The notes below the pieces were generated by a model. That model ran no database searches and was not told where the DNA came from. It saw nothing but the letters and a program-made list of their open reading frames with translations. 64,000 nt of DNA. Origin: Thalassotalea sp. Sam97 (lineage in GTDB: Bacteria > Pseudomonadota > Gammaproteobacteria > Enterobacterales > Alteromonadaceae). The DNA is taken from the NCBI RefSeq assembly GCF_041379765.1, contig NZ_CP166919.1, positions 434,001 to 498,000 of the forward strand, in the 5' to 3' direction. Shown piece by piece: positions 1 to 9,522 of this stretch (positions are counted from its first letter, which is position 1; every line of letters starts with the position of its first letter). Made by a program: the position numbers and the translations under genes.

Positions 1-155
1 TGTTTTGAATAATCAAAAAGCAAACCCGATAACGACGCACTGTATTTATCAAAGCGCTGTGGATCTTGTTCAAACATCGCTTTAATCGAACGATTAGGTG
101 CAGATTTAGCCAGTTGATGCAGTTGTTGCCATGCAGGTAATGCAGAACGAGTCAT
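1..155 (-). CDS. pgi: Glucose-6-phosphate isomerase, N-terminal fragment (cut by window edge)
   Basis: Read from an ATG at 155, the minus strand encodes about 51 residues that run off the window edge. The peptide has W-Q-Q-L near residue 9, then F-E-Q-D-P-Q-R-F-D-K-Y-S and L-F-D-Y-S-K. This follows the start of E. coli Pgi (W-x-A-L, then D-R-F-S-K-F-S and V-D-Y-S-K-N). Pgi interconverts glucose-6-phosphate and fructose-6-phosphate in the cytoplasm. The gene is divergent from mraZ, with 467 bp between them. The identification rests on a short N-terminal match, so it is good but not certain. Confidence 0.8.
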   Translation of the reverse strand, partial: MTRSALPAWQQLHQLAKSAPNRSIKAMFEQDPQRFDKYSASLSGLLFDYSK

Positions 156-498
156 AATATAATTCCTTTCATTGTAATCGATCAGTAAACAGCTATGGCG
201 CAAATATTAGCAGAGCTACCTGCAAAATGCTGTAAATAACATTCACTTAGCCAGCTGTAGTGGTTATCCAAGAATATTCGTGTTGATAGTCGCATTCTTT
301 CCCATAATCCCACTCGGCTTTACCTGTTATTTACAAAGGCTGACTTTATGTTGATTTGCTCCTGCTTTAGTGGTCGAGATAGGGTAAAATGCGCACGGAT
401 ATCCACAAATCTCCACATCATTATAAAAATATCTGAGCGAGTTTCGTTGAGCCTTGATCCTTCTGCTTTTGCTTACTGTTGTTATCCTGTTACGGTGC

Positions 499-528
499 TT
501 GACAATGGTTGACACAAATCACTAAACT
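499..528 (+). promoter_or_regulatory. Candidate sigma70 promoter of mraZ / dcw cluster
   Basis: A perfect -35 hexamer TTGACA (499-504) is followed after 18 bp by TAAACT (523-528), a 4/6 match to TATAAT. A second TTGACA lies at 509-514 without a good -10. Transcription would start near 535, inside the MraZ boxes just downstream, which fits repression by steric block. The remaining pgi-mraZ spacer (156-498) shows no gene I can support. Confidence 0.4.
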
Positions 529-537
529 GTAGTTTGG

Positions 538-562
538 TGGGAAAAAGTGGAGAATTGTGGAT
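538..562 (+). promoter_or_regulatory. MraZ-binding site: three phased TGGRN repeats
   Basis: TGGGA (538-542), TGGAG (548-552) and TGGAT (558-562) recur with exactly 10-bp periodicity and 5-bp spacers. This matches the TGGGN-N5-TGGGN arrangement known for MraZ operators in front of mraZ. The site lies about 60 bp before the mraZ start codon and just after the candidate -10, consistent with autorepression of the dcw operon. Confidence 0.65.
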
Positions 563-622
563 CATTACGCTATTGTTTAAAAATTATACAATGGCGTCTG
601 TAGCAAACAACTGACAATAATT

Positions 623-1081
623 ATGTTTATAGGTTCGAACAGCATTACTTTAGATAGCAAAAATCGGATCACGATACCCACCAAGTACCGTGACGGTTTG
701 TTTGTTGATTATCAAGGTAAAATGGTCTGTACCGTACATACCGAAAGTCGCTGTTTATTGCTGTATCCACAGGCTGAATGGGAAGAGCTGGAACTTAAGC
801 TCAGCCGTTTATCCGATATGCACCGCAGCGAGCGCATTATTAAGCGTTTGCTTTTAGGTAACGCCACAGAATGTGACCTCGACAAAAATGGTCGCCTGTT
901 ACTTAGCCCGGTATTAAGACAGCATGCCAACCTAGAAAAAAATGTCATGCTTGTCGGTTTGCATAATAAGTTTGAAATTTGGAACGAAGCCGATTGGTAC
1001 GCGGAAACGCAACAAGGTATTGCTGACAATCAGCAAGGTAATTTAGAACCAACTGAAAGATTATCAGATCTATCGCTTTAG
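623..1081 (+). CDS. mraZ: Transcriptional regulator MraZ
   Basis: This is a 152-residue MraZ/AbrB-like protein, the usual family length. The N-terminus carries the first SpoVT/AbrB-type motif (S-I-T-L-D-S-K-N-R-I-T-I-P-T-K-Y-R), and the second copy is in the middle (E-C-D-L-D-K-N-G-R-L-L-L-S-P). In enterics MraZ forms a ring-shaped oligomer, binds TGGGN repeats in front of its own gene and represses the dcw operon. It is the first gene of the cluster and is followed at once by rsmH, as in E. coli. No strong Shine-Dalgarno sequence precedes the ATG. Confidence 0.97.
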   Translation: MFIGSNSITLDSKNRITIPTKYRDGLFVDYQGKMVCTVHTESRCLLLYPQAEWEELELKLSRLSDMHRSERIIKRLLLGNATECDLDKNGRLLLSPVLRQHANLEKNVMLVGLHNKFEIWNEADWYAETQQGIADNQQGNLEPTERLSDLSL

Positions 1082-1110
1082 CTTTGCCTGATAGCGATAG
1101 GAGAATATAT

Positions 1111-2061
1111 ATGGCAACAGAATTTGCACACATATCGGTATTACTACAAGAAGCCGTTGACGGTCTGGATATAAAACCAGATGGCACCTACATCGATTGT
1201 ACATTTGGTCGTGGTGGTCACTCTGGATTGATACTTAAAAGCCTAGGCGAAAACGGACGACTGATAGCCATTGATAGGGATCCGCAAGCAATAGAGTCTG
1301 CGCAAAAATTTGCTGACGATCCTCGATTTCAAATCGTACACAGTGGCTTTGCAGACCTGCAGGAAATTGCCGTCGACTTAGCATTAGTGGATAAGGTCGA
1401 CGGTATCTTGCTTGATCTTGGCGTTTCTTCACCGCAACTTGACGATGCGAGCCGTGGTTTTAGCTTTATGAAAGACGGACCGCTGGATATGCGCATGGAT
1501 ACTAGCCGTGGGCAAACAGCTGCCGAATGGTTAAGCCGAGCCGATGTCGAGGATATCACGTGGGTATTACGTACCTTTGGCGAAGAAAAACAGGCATGGC
1601 GTATTGCTAATGCCATTGTTGCCGCCCGAGAGGAAGAAGAGCTTACCACAACAGGGCAGTTGGCGAGAGTGATTAAGCAAGCCGCCCCACAAAAAGAGAT
1701 CAAAAAACATCCGGCGACGCGCAGCTTTCAGGCAATCCGCATGTATATCAACTCGGAACTTGAACAAATTGAAAAGGCCTTGGCGGCATCGCTTGACGTG
1801 CTCAGAGAAAATGGTCGTTTGGTGGTGATTAGTTTTCACTCTCTGGAAGATAGATTGGTAAAACAATTTATGAAAAAGCACAGTACCGCGAAAAAGGTGC
1901 CTCGTGGTATGCCGATTACCGAAGATGAGTTAGATAAAACCAAGAAGTTGACCTTAGTCGGTAAAAAGTTGAAACCGAGCAAGCAAGAGGTATCTGATAA
2001 CGTGCGTTCACGCAGTTCGGTATTGCGTGTTGCTAGTCGGTTGGCAAAACAAAGCGACTAG
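1111..2061 (+). CDS. rsmH: 16S rRNA m4C1402 methyltransferase RsmH
   Basis: RsmH (MraW) methylates N4 of C1402 in 16S rRNA using S-adenosylmethionine. The SAM-binding loop D-C-T-F-G-R-G-G-H-S is at residues 29-38. G-I-L-L-D-L-G-V-S-S-P-Q and the C-terminal V-R-S-R-S-S-V-L-R-V block are also conserved. I chose the ATG at 1111 because TAGGAG (1098-1103) sits at proper spacing. That gives 316 residues, close to the 313 of E. coli; a TTG at 1084 in the same frame has no such support. It is the second gene of the dcw cluster. Confidence 0.97.
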   Translation: MATEFAHISVLLQEAVDGLDIKPDGTYIDCTFGRGGHSGLILKSLGENGRLIAIDRDPQAIESAQKFADDPRFQIVHSGFADLQEIAVDLALVDKVDGILLDLGVSSPQLDDASRGFSFMKDGPLDMRMDTSRGQTAAEWLSRADVEDITWVLRTFGEEKQAWRIANAIVAAREEEELTTTGQLARVIKQAAPQKEIKKHPATRSFQAIRMYINSELEQIEKALAASLDVLRENGRLVVISFHSLEDRLVKQFMKKHSTAKKVPRGMPITEDELDKTKKLTLVGKKLKPSKQEVSDNVRSRSSVLRVASRLAKQSD

Positions 2062-2126
2062 CATAGCAAATTAGGGCAGTGAATTAGCATTTTGCTTCGA
2101 CATGATGAGCGTAAAAGGATAACAGC

Positions 2127-2441
2127 ATGGCTCTGCCGAAGTTTATATTGGCACAACAGATTTGGCAGGATATACGGCGCTATAGCTTCACCTATGTGCT
2201 AGCAATCGCGGTGCTTTTGTCCGCTTTTTCGGTTATTTATATGAGCCACTTAAACCGGCAAGCGACCATCCAACTTGAGCGCTTATACAGTGAGCGCGAT
2301 GAGCTAGACGTTGAATGGCGTAATTTACGACTCGAACAGCACTCACTAGCAGAGCACAGTGACATTGAAATAAAAGCGAAACAACATTTAAACATGTATC
2401 GCCCTAAGGCGAGTGAAGAAATAATAATAAATGTACCATGA
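2127..2441 (+). CDS. ftsL: Cell division protein FtsL
   Basis: This small bitopic division protein has 104 residues: a short cytoplasmic N-terminus, one membrane segment at about residues 21-39, then a periplasmic coiled-coil rich in Arg, Glu and Leu. FtsL forms the FtsQLB complex that activates FtsWI at the septum. Sequence conservation is low in this family, so the call leans on size, topology and position between rsmH and ftsI. AAAGGAT precedes the ATG. The stop overlaps the ftsI start by 4 bases (ATGA). Confidence 0.93.
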   Translation: MALPKFILAQQIWQDIRRYSFTYVLAIAVLLSAFSVIYMSHLNRQATIQLERLYSERDELDVEWRNLRLEQHSLAEHSDIEIKAKQHLNMYRPKASEEIIINVP

Positions 2442-4177
2442 CCAATAACCGCAACGCGCGCAATACAAGTAAGTCGAAACCCACAACCATCGCTTGGCGA
2501 TTTTATACGGTTGTGGGTTTGATCTGCTTGGTGTTTAGTGGATTAGTTGCTCGCGCTGCCTATATTCAAGTGCTAGAACCCGAACAGTTAATAAAACGGG
2601 GTGATAACCGCACGATTCGTAATACATCAAAAGATTCTCATCGCGGTGCGATTGTTGACCGCAACGGTATTGAGCTAGCGATTTCCGTTCCTGTTCGCAC
2701 GATTTACGCCGATCCGCGTGACTTTCTGCAAGGTGGCGGAGCATCGATGGAACGTAAGTTAAATGCATTGGCGCAAGCTCTTGAACAAAATGTTGCGGAC
2801 ATTAAAAAGCGCATTGGTACTAACGAAAAAAGACGTTTTGTTTATTTAGCACGACAGATTTCACCAGCAACGGCAGAATACGTTCAAAAGCTAAAAATTC
2901 CCGGTATTCGCACGCGTAAAGAGTCAAAACGCTTTTACCCAGCTGCGGAAATCAGTGCTCATCTTGTTGGCTTTACCAATGTTGATGACCAAGGTATCGA
3001 AGGCATTGAACGTCAATACAATGATGTATTAACCGGCGTTGATGGCAGTAAGAAGTACATAAAAGACGCTAAAGGCAATATTATCGAGGTGATTGAACGT
3101 CAAGAGCCTGTACCTCCACAAGATGTGCAGCTTTCTATTGATCAGCGTATTCAAGCGTTAGCTTATAAAGAATTAAAAGCAGCAATTACCTCGTTCCAAG
3201 CGACCTCAGGATCGGCTGTCGTTGTTGATATCCACACCGGTGAGGTGCTGGCAATGGTTAATGGCCCATCGTATAACCCAAATAACCGTAAAGGTACGGC
3301 CACGCATCGTTTTCGCAATCGTGCCATTACCGATATTTTTGAGCCTGGTTCAACCATGAAGCCGCTCACGGTGTTAACGGCATTGGAGCTTGGCTCAGTA
3401 GATAAAGACGCCGTTATTGATACATATCCGGGTTGGATGCGATTAGGTGGTAGACGTATTAGTGATGTGCGTAATCATGGTGAGTTAACGTTAACTGAGA
3501 TTTTAATAAAATCGTCAAATATGGGCACCACTCGCCTTGCCCTTGATATCCCGAAGGATTTTTTACTTGGTAAGTTTTTCGAAATGGGCTTTTCGGAAGA
3601 TACCGGTACCGGGTTACTTGGCGAATCATCAGGGCGATTATCCGATCGTAACCGTTGGTCGCAGTTTGAATTGGCGACTTTATCTTGGGGCTATGGCTTA
3701 GCAATTAGTCCGTTACAGTTAGCACGCTTTTATGCGACGATTGGTAATGGTGGCATAAAACGACCATTGTCTGTACTTAAAAATCCGCAATTTAACCATG
3801 GCGAACGCGTGCTTGATGAAAAAAATGCGCAAGCTGTATTAGCGATGATGGAACAAGTAGTGTTAGAAGGTGCTCCTAAAGCCAAAGTGGAAGGCTATCG
3901 TGTTGCCGGTAAAACGGGGACAGCCCGAAAAGCCGTCGCTGGTTCATACGGTAATGAATATGTTGGCTTATTTGCTGGCGTTGCACCGGTTTCAGATCCG
4001 AAGATAGCGGTTGTTGTTATTATTAACGAGCCCGGCGGTGACTTGTATCATGGTGGCGAAGTCGCCGCACCAGTATTTTCACGTATTATGGGAGGCAGTT
4101 TGCAGTATTTAAACATTGCCCCAGATGACCAAACGCAAATTACTCAAATTAATGGTAAAGGAGGCAATGGTGCCTAA
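2438..4177 (+). CDS. ftsI: Penicillin-binding protein 3 (septal transpeptidase FtsI)
   Basis: FtsI is a 579-residue class B PBP that cross-links septal peptidoglycan. It has one N-terminal membrane anchor (about residues 20-42), a PBP dimerisation domain, and a transpeptidase domain. The active-site motifs are S305-T-M-K308, S359-S-N and K492-T-G. It works with FtsW, encoded downstream. It is translationally coupled to ftsL by a 4-base overlap, and its end overlaps the murE start. Length and motifs are standard. Confidence 0.98.
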   Translation: MTNNRNARNTSKSKPTTIAWRFYTVVGLICLVFSGLVARAAYIQVLEPEQLIKRGDNRTIRNTSKDSHRGAIVDRNGIELAISVPVRTIYADPRDFLQGGGASMERKLNALAQALEQNVADIKKRIGTNEKRRFVYLARQISPATAEYVQKLKIPGIRTRKESKRFYPAAEISAHLVGFTNVDDQGIEGIERQYNDVLTGVDGSKKYIKDAKGNIIEVIERQEPVPPQDVQLSIDQRIQALAYKELKAAITSFQATSGSAVVVDIHTGEVLAMVNGPSYNPNNRKGTATHRFRNRAITDIFEPGSTMKPLTVLTALELGSVDKDAVIDTYPGWMRLGGRRISDVRNHGELTLTEILIKSSNMGTTRLALDIPKDFLLGKFFEMGFSEDTGTGLLGESSGRLSDRNRWSQFELATLSWGYGLAISPLQLARFYATIGNGGIKRPLSVLKNPQFNHGERVLDEKNAQAVLAMMEQVVLEGAPKAKVEGYRVAGKTGTARKAVAGSYGNEYVGLFAGVAPVSDPKIAVVVIINEPGGDLYHGGEVAAPVFSRIMGGSLQYLNIAPDDQTQITQINGKGGNGA

Positions 4178-5699
4178 CTTTTCTATTAATAAAACACTCG
4201 CAAATTTTGCGATTAATTTAGCCGCAACGGGCTTTGATGATAGCCGTTGTGGTAACTTAGTAAACGATTCACGGCAAGTTCAGGCTAACGACGTATTTGC
4301 CGCTATTGTTGGTACTCAACAAGACGCCAGTCAATTTATTACCGCGGCGATAGCTCAAGGTGCTAGTGTTGTCATCCGTCAATGTGACGAAGCATCGATG
4401 CACGGCCATGTTGAATATCAGCAAAGTAACCGTGCTCCTGTGCCTGTGGTGAGCTTTTATCAACTGGCTGATAAATTGCATCAAGTGAGTGCTCACTATT
4501 ATCAGATGCCAAGTAATGATTTGACAATGATTGGCGTAACGGGTACCAATGGTAAAACCAGTTGCTGTCATTTGTTGGCACAATTGTTTACTGCCAACCA
4601 GGCAAAAAGTGCCATCATTGGTACGTTAGGCGCGGGACCGTTAGATGACTTACAAGATGTAAATAACACCACACCAGGGCCGACGTTATTGCAACAACTG
4701 CTACTTGGCTTCAAGCAGCAAGGCATAAGCAACGTGGCGATGGAAGTATCGTCCCATGCACTTGCGCAAAAGCGTCTCGATGCCAATATGATCGATATTG
4801 CGGTATTTACTAACTTAAGCCGAGATCACCTTGATTATCATGGTGATATGCAATCTTATGCTCGTGCAAAGCAGAAGCTGTTTGTTAAAAATAGCGACCA
4901 GCGTTGGGTGATTAACGGTGATGATGCGGTTGGCAGACAGTGGCTTGAACAAGATGATGTCTGTAATGACACTTTGGTTTACGGCCTAGAACAAAGCATT
5001 AGCGCGCTGCCGGCGAAATTGTATGTTTGTGCCGATAACGTCAAATGCCATCAAGCAGGGATCAGCTTTAATGTTCATTCAAGCTTCGGGCACTGCCATA
5101 TTGATAGCAGTTTGCTTGGTAAATTCAATGTTAGCAACTTACTGGCAGTGATCAGTGTCGCGTTGTCATCTGGGGTCGGTATTGATGAGATGCCTAGCCT
5201 TGTTCAACAACTTCAATCGGTGGCTGGCCGCATGGAATTATTTAGTGCTCATGGCAAAGCCAGTGCCGTTGTTGATTATGCGCATACACCTGATGGCCTA
5301 GAACAAGCGTTGCGCTCGGCGCGGCAACATTGTCAAGGTAAACTGTGGGTTGTGTTTGGTTGTGGCGGAGACCGTGATAAAGGTAAGCGACCGATGATGG
5401 GCGCCATTGCTGAACAATTCGCAGATCACATCGTGCTGACCAATGATAACCCGCGTAGCGAATCTGCTGAGCAAATTACTGATGACATTGCCGCAGGCAT
5501 TAAAGATTTATCAAACACCCAAGTGATCATTGATCGCCAACAGGCGGTGCTCACGACCTTGGCTAAAGCCAACGCCAAAGATATGGTATTATTGGCGGGC
5601 AAAGGTCACGAAGATTATTTAATTATTGGCGAGCAAACCATCGCTTATAACGAGCGCGAAGTCGTACGTCAATTTTATACTCAAGGGGATGCTCGATGA
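4167..5699 (+). CDS. murE: UDP-MurNAc-L-Ala-D-Glu:meso-diaminopimelate ligase MurE
   Basis: MurE adds meso-diaminopimelate to UDP-MurNAc-L-Ala-D-Glu in the cytoplasm. The Mur-ligase ATP loop G-T-N-G-K-T has its lysine at residue 130. The D427-N-P-R430 motif is the signature for meso-DAP rather than lysine specificity. I start the gene at 4167 because AGGAGG (4159-4164) lies just upstream; a GTG three bases later would give better spacing and cannot be excluded. Earlier in-frame starts lie deep in ftsI. The overlap with ftsI is 11 bases and with murF 4. Confidence 0.97.
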   Translation: MVPNFSINKTLANFAINLAATGFDDSRCGNLVNDSRQVQANDVFAAIVGTQQDASQFITAAIAQGASVVIRQCDEASMHGHVEYQQSNRAPVPVVSFYQLADKLHQVSAHYYQMPSNDLTMIGVTGTNGKTSCCHLLAQLFTANQAKSAIIGTLGAGPLDDLQDVNNTTPGPTLLQQLLLGFKQQGISNVAMEVSSHALAQKRLDANMIDIAVFTNLSRDHLDYHGDMQSYARAKQKLFVKNSDQRWVINGDDAVGRQWLEQDDVCNDTLVYGLEQSISALPAKLYVCADNVKCHQAGISFNVHSSFGHCHIDSSLLGKFNVSNLLAVISVALSSGVGIDEMPSLVQQLQSVAGRMELFSAHGKASAVVDYAHTPDGLEQALRSARQHCQGKLWVVFGCGGDRDKGKRPMMGAIAEQFADHIVLTNDNPRSESAEQITDDIAAGIKDLSNTQVIIDRQQAVLTTLAKANAKDMVLLAGKGHEDYLIIGEQTIAYNEREVVRQFYTQGDAR

Positions 5700-7099
5700 T
5701 CCCATTATCAATTAATATCATTGCTGATGTTGTCGACGGTGTGCTGAGCGACAGCAGTAAGGCTGAGCGCATAGTTACCAGTGTTAGTACTGATTCAAGG
5801 CAATTACAAGCCGATGACATGTTTATTGCCTTAAAAGGGCCTAACTTTGACGGTCACGGTTTTGTTGCACAAGCTGCAAGCCTTGGTTGTCCTGCAGCCA
5901 TAGTCGAAGTCAAACAAGACGCCGATATCGCGCAAATTGTCGTTGCTGATTGTTATCAAGCGCTCGGCAAATTGGCGGCTTATGTGAAGCAGCAAGTTAA
6001 TCCGAAAACTGTCGCTATTACCGGTAGTAGTGGTAAAACAACGGTGAAAGAAATGGTCGCGGCTATCTTATCACCATTAGGCTCTGTACTTGCAACGAAA
6101 GGTAACTTCAATAACGAAATTGGCGTACCGCTAACCCTATTGCGATTAGAACCACACCATCAATACGCTGTCGTTGAACTCGGTGCCAATCACCTTGGTG
6201 AAATTGCTTACACCACCTCGTTAACCAAGCCGGATGTTGCTCTGATTAATAATATTGCAGCAGCCCATTTAGAAGGATTTGGCGATTTAACTGGTGTTGC
6301 TCGTGCTAAAGGAGAGATTTTTTCAGGTCTCGGTGACAATGGTGTGGCTTTGTATAATCAAGATACACCGTTTACGGATAAATGGCAGTGGCGCCTACAA
6401 GATAAATCGGTACGTCGTTTTTCTTGTGTTAAACAAGCCGATTGTTATTGCACTGATGTCGAGTTAAGCGAGCAAGGCTTCTCGCGTTTTTGTTTAAATA
6501 CCTACAAGGGCAATATTGATATTACCGTGCCAGTGCCGGGTCGTCATAACGTTTGTAATGCTGTCGCAGCAGCAGCCATTGCCCTAGAGTTTGGTGCCAC
6601 ATTAGAGCAAATTCGAGATGGCCTTGAGAATATGCGCCCCGTAAAAGGTCGTCTAAACATTACCCGTTTAGCGGGTACTGTTACCTTAATTGACGATACC
6701 TATAATGCCAATGTGGAATCGACTAAAGCAGCCGTTGATTTATTGGCGACTTACCAAGGGCACAAGATTTTCATCCTTGGTGATTTAGCTGAGCTTGGTG
6801 CTGATGCACGAGCCTATCACCAGCAAATTGGCGAGCACGCTTTAACGAGTAATATCGATAACATGGTTACCTTAGGGGTACTAAGTCAAAGTGCTTCTGA
6901 TGTGTTTGCCGCTAATGGCCAACACTTTTCTAACCGCCAAGCATTATTAACAAAGCTAGCAGCATTGATTGATGAACTCGACTCTGCAACTGCCATAACC
7001 ATTTTGGTAAAAGGTTCACGCAGTGCCCGCATGGAGTTGGTTGTCGAAGATATTAAACAGTGGCGAAAAGCCACACAAGAGGAACAGGGCACATGCTAG
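5696..7099 (+). CDS. murF: UDP-MurNAc-tripeptide:D-Ala-D-Ala ligase MurF
   Basis: MurF adds D-Ala-D-Ala to the UDP-MurNAc tripeptide, the last cytoplasmic step of precursor synthesis. The ATP loop G-S-S-G-K-T has its lysine at residue 114. Downstream lie N-N-E-I-G-V-P-L-T-L and D-D-T-Y-N-A-N, both typical of MurF. At 467 residues the length is near the E. coli 452. The start overlaps the murE stop (ATGA). Confidence 0.97.
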   Translation: MIPLSINIIADVVDGVLSDSSKAERIVTSVSTDSRQLQADDMFIALKGPNFDGHGFVAQAASLGCPAAIVEVKQDADIAQIVVADCYQALGKLAAYVKQQVNPKTVAITGSSGKTTVKEMVAAILSPLGSVLATKGNFNNEIGVPLTLLRLEPHHQYAVVELGANHLGEIAYTTSLTKPDVALINNIAAAHLEGFGDLTGVARAKGEIFSGLGDNGVALYNQDTPFTDKWQWRLQDKSVRRFSCVKQADCYCTDVELSEQGFSRFCLNTYKGNIDITVPVPGRHNVCNAVAAAAIALEFGATLEQIRDGLENMRPVKGRLNITRLAGTVTLIDDTYNANVESTKAAVDLLATYQGHKIFILGDLAELGADARAYHQQIGEHALTSNIDNMVTLGVLSQSASDVFAANGQHFSNRQALLTKLAALIDELDSATAITILVKGSRSARMELVVEDIKQWRKATQEEQGTC

Positions 7100-8172
7100 T
7101 TTGGCTAGGGCAGTACCTAACAGAGTTTTATTCCGGTTTTAACGTTTTTTCTTATTTAACGTTTCGCGCGATTGTATCAACGTTAACCGCATTGATTGCG
7201 TCATTGTATTTCGGTCCTAAGTTAATTAAATACTTACAGACCATGCAAATCGGCCAAACGGTTCGGGATGATGGCCCACAAAGCCATTTGTCAAAATCCG
7301 GTACCCCAACTATGGGCGGTCTCCTTATTCTCGGCACAATTTTGCTGAGCGTCTTGCTGTGGGCTGATTTATCAAATCATTACGTATTAATTGTGTTATT
7401 TGTGATTATCAGCTTCGGCCTAATTGGCTTTATCGATGATTATCGTAAAGTGATCCGCAAAGATCCCAAGGGCTTAATCGCTCGCTGGAAGTATTTTTGG
7501 CAAACCGTTGCCGGTTTAGCGGTCGCGTTTTATTTATACGCGGTATCGCAACCGCAAGACACCGCACTGTTAATCCCTTTTGTTAAAGATGTAATGCCGC
7601 AATTGGGCATTTTGTACATTGGTTTGGTGTATTTTGTCATTGTCGGTACGTCAAACGCGGTTAACCTAACAGATGGCCTTGATGGCCTGGCGATTGTGCC
7701 TACTATCTTGGTAGCCGCTGCCTTTGCTGTTTTTGCTTACGTTACTGGTAATGCCAACTTCTCTGATTACTTGCAGCTGCCGCACATTCGTGAAGCCAGT
7801 GAGTTAGTGATTGTTTGTACGGCGATCGTTGGCGCAGGTCTTGGCTTTTTATGGTTCAATACCTACCCTGCACAAGTTTTTATGGGCGATGTTGGTAGTT
7901 TAGCGTTAGGTGCGGTACTTGGTGTTATCGCGGTATTGGTTAAACAAGAACTTGTGCTGTTTATTATGGGTGGTGTTTTTGTTGCAGAAACATTATCGGT
8001 TATTTTACAGGTGGGCTCGTATAAATTACGAGCAAAGCGTATTTTCCGCATGGCACCTATTCATCACCACTATGAATTGAAAGGCTGGCCAGAGCCACGC
8101 GTCATTGTCCGCTTTTGGATAATTTCTGTGGTACTGGTGCTTATTGGCTTAGCGACCTTAAAGTTACGATAA
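7093..8172 (+). CDS. mraY: Phospho-MurNAc-pentapeptide transferase MraY
   Basis: MraY transfers phospho-MurNAc-pentapeptide to undecaprenyl phosphate, making lipid I at the inner membrane. The ATG at 7093 gives 359 residues, against 360 in E. coli, and starts M-L-V-W-L-G-Q-Y-L like its orthologues. Conserved segments include T-P-T-M-G-G, F-I-D-D-Y-R-K, N-L-T-D-G-L-D-G-L, F-M-G-D-V-G-S and the loop H-H-H-Y-E-L-K-G-W. About ten membrane segments are visible. It overlaps murF by 7 bases, after an AGAGGAACAGG ribosome-binding region. Confidence 0.97.
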   Translation: MLVWLGQYLTEFYSGFNVFSYLTFRAIVSTLTALIASLYFGPKLIKYLQTMQIGQTVRDDGPQSHLSKSGTPTMGGLLILGTILLSVLLWADLSNHYVLIVLFVIISFGLIGFIDDYRKVIRKDPKGLIARWKYFWQTVAGLAVAFYLYAVSQPQDTALLIPFVKDVMPQLGILYIGLVYFVIVGTSNAVNLTDGLDGLAIVPTILVAAAFAVFAYVTGNANFSDYLQLPHIREASELVIVCTAIVGAGLGFLWFNTYPAQVFMGDVGSLALGAVLGVIAVLVKQELVLFIMGGVFVAETLSVILQVGSYKLRAKRIFRMAPIHHHYELKGWPEPRVIVRFWIISVVLVLIGLATLKLR

Positions 8173-8190
8173 CGGTCAGAGAAAGTGATA

Positions 8191-9522
8191 ATGCAAACAC
8201 TATTTGAGCATAAAAAATATGTTGTTGTTCTGGGGCTAGGTGCTACAGGGCTATCATGTGCTCGCTACTTGGTTAGTCAAGGAATTGATTTTGTCGTTAT
8301 CGATTCTCGCCCAGCGCCAAGTGGTCAACATCGTTTGCAGCGAATCGCACCAAACGCAACGTTATATAGTGGCGCTTGGCATAGCGATATCATCGCCAAG
8401 GCTGATCTTATTATTGCCAGTCCAGGGGTGGATATTAATCAGGCTGAAATCGCCGATTATGTACAAGCTGATGCTGAACTCATTGGTGATGTTGAACTTT
8501 ATTGCCGTATTAATCGTTCGCCGAAATTAGCGGTCACGGGCTCAAATGGCAAGTCAACAGTGGTGAGCTTACTCGATCATATCGCTAAACATTTGCATAT
8601 AGATTCTGTGTTAGCCGGTAATATTGGTGTTCCAGTACTCGATGTGATCGAGCAAGATTGTGACATGGTGATCCTTGAATTATCGAGTTTTCAATTAGAA
8701 ACCATGACATCGCTGAACGCGGTGGCGGGCACCGTGCTAAACATTAGTGACGATCACCTTGACCGTCACAAAACAATGGATAATTACCAAGCAATAAAGC
8801 ATCGGATTTATCAACAAAGCCAACGTCGAGTATATAACCGCCATCAATCTAACACTTATCCAACAGAATTACGTGTTGATGACATCAGTTTTGGCATTGA
8901 TGCGCCGGCACACGGCCATCTAGGCATTATTAAAGACGAGCAGCACTGTTATTTAGCCTTTGGTGAGCAGCGCTTAATTAACTGTGACCAATTACCATTA
9001 GCTGGCCAGCATAACTATTTAAACTGTTTGGCCGCCTTAGCATTAGGTTATTGTGCAGGCTGGTCGATGACAATGATGGCTCGCGCATTATTGTCGTTTG
9101 AGGGGTTAGCGCATCGCTGTAAACAGGTTGACAGTGGTGATGACATTATTTGGATAAATGACTCTAAAGCCACCAATATTGGCGCAACCTTAGCCGCTAT
9201 AGAGGGACTGGTGCACCCACGCCGACGTTTAATCTTAATTGCGGGCGGTGATGGTAAAGGTGCCGATTTTAGCGAATTACAGCCAGGCATTAGCATGGTC
9301 GATGAGCTCATCACACTAGGTAAAGACGGTCCTGAGATTGCTCAATTAAAAGCCAATAGTATTGAAGTACATAGTCTTGAACAAGCGGTACAACAAGCGC
9401 GCAATATAGCCGAGCCTGGTGACATGGTGCTATTGTCGCCGGCGTGTGCAAGCATCGATATGTTTAATAACTACATGCAGCGTGGCGATATGTTTATTGC
9501 GGCCATTCGAGGTGAGCAATAA
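8191..9522 (+). CDS. murD: UDP-MurNAc-L-Ala:D-glutamate ligase MurD
   Basis: MurD adds D-glutamate to UDP-MurNAc-L-alanine. Near the N-terminus is the nucleotide-sugar loop L-G-L-G-A-T-G-L-S. The ATP loop G-S-N-G-K-S-T has its lysine at residue 121, and I-N-D-S-K-A-T-N lies in the C-terminal domain. I prefer the ATG at 8191, because GAGAAAG is properly spaced from it; the GTG at 8185 lies inside that ribosome-binding sequence. The product is 443 residues. Confidence 0.96.
   Translation: MQTLFEHKKYVVVLGLGATGLSCARYLVSQGIDFVVIDSRPAPSGQHRLQRIAPNATLYSGAWHSDIIAKADLIIASPGVDINQAEIADYVQADAELIGDVELYCRINRSPKLAVTGSNGKSTVVSLLDHIAKHLHIDSVLAGNIGVPVLDVIEQDCDMVILELSSFQLETMTSLNAVAGTVLNISDDHLDRHKTMDNYQAIKHRIYQQSQRRVYNRHQSNTYPTELRVDDISFGIDAPAHGHLGIIKDEQHCYLAFGEQRLINCDQLPLAGQHNYLNCLAALALGYCAGWSMTMMARALLSFEGLAHRCKQVDSGDDIIWINDSKATNIGATLAAIEGLVHPRRRLILIAGGDGKGADFSELQPGISMVDELITLGKDGPEIAQLKANSIEVHSLEQAVQQARNIAEPGDMVLLSPACASIDMFNNYMQRGDMFIAAIRGEQ

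Noticed and set aside
399..407. DnaA-box-like ATATCCACA upstream of mraZ
   Set aside because: A single 8/9 match without neighbours or an AT-rich unwinding region; expected by chance.
327..515. 62-codon minus-strand open frame between pgi and mraZ
   Set aside because: No family resemblance, no ribosome-binding site, and it overlaps the inferred mraZ promoter.
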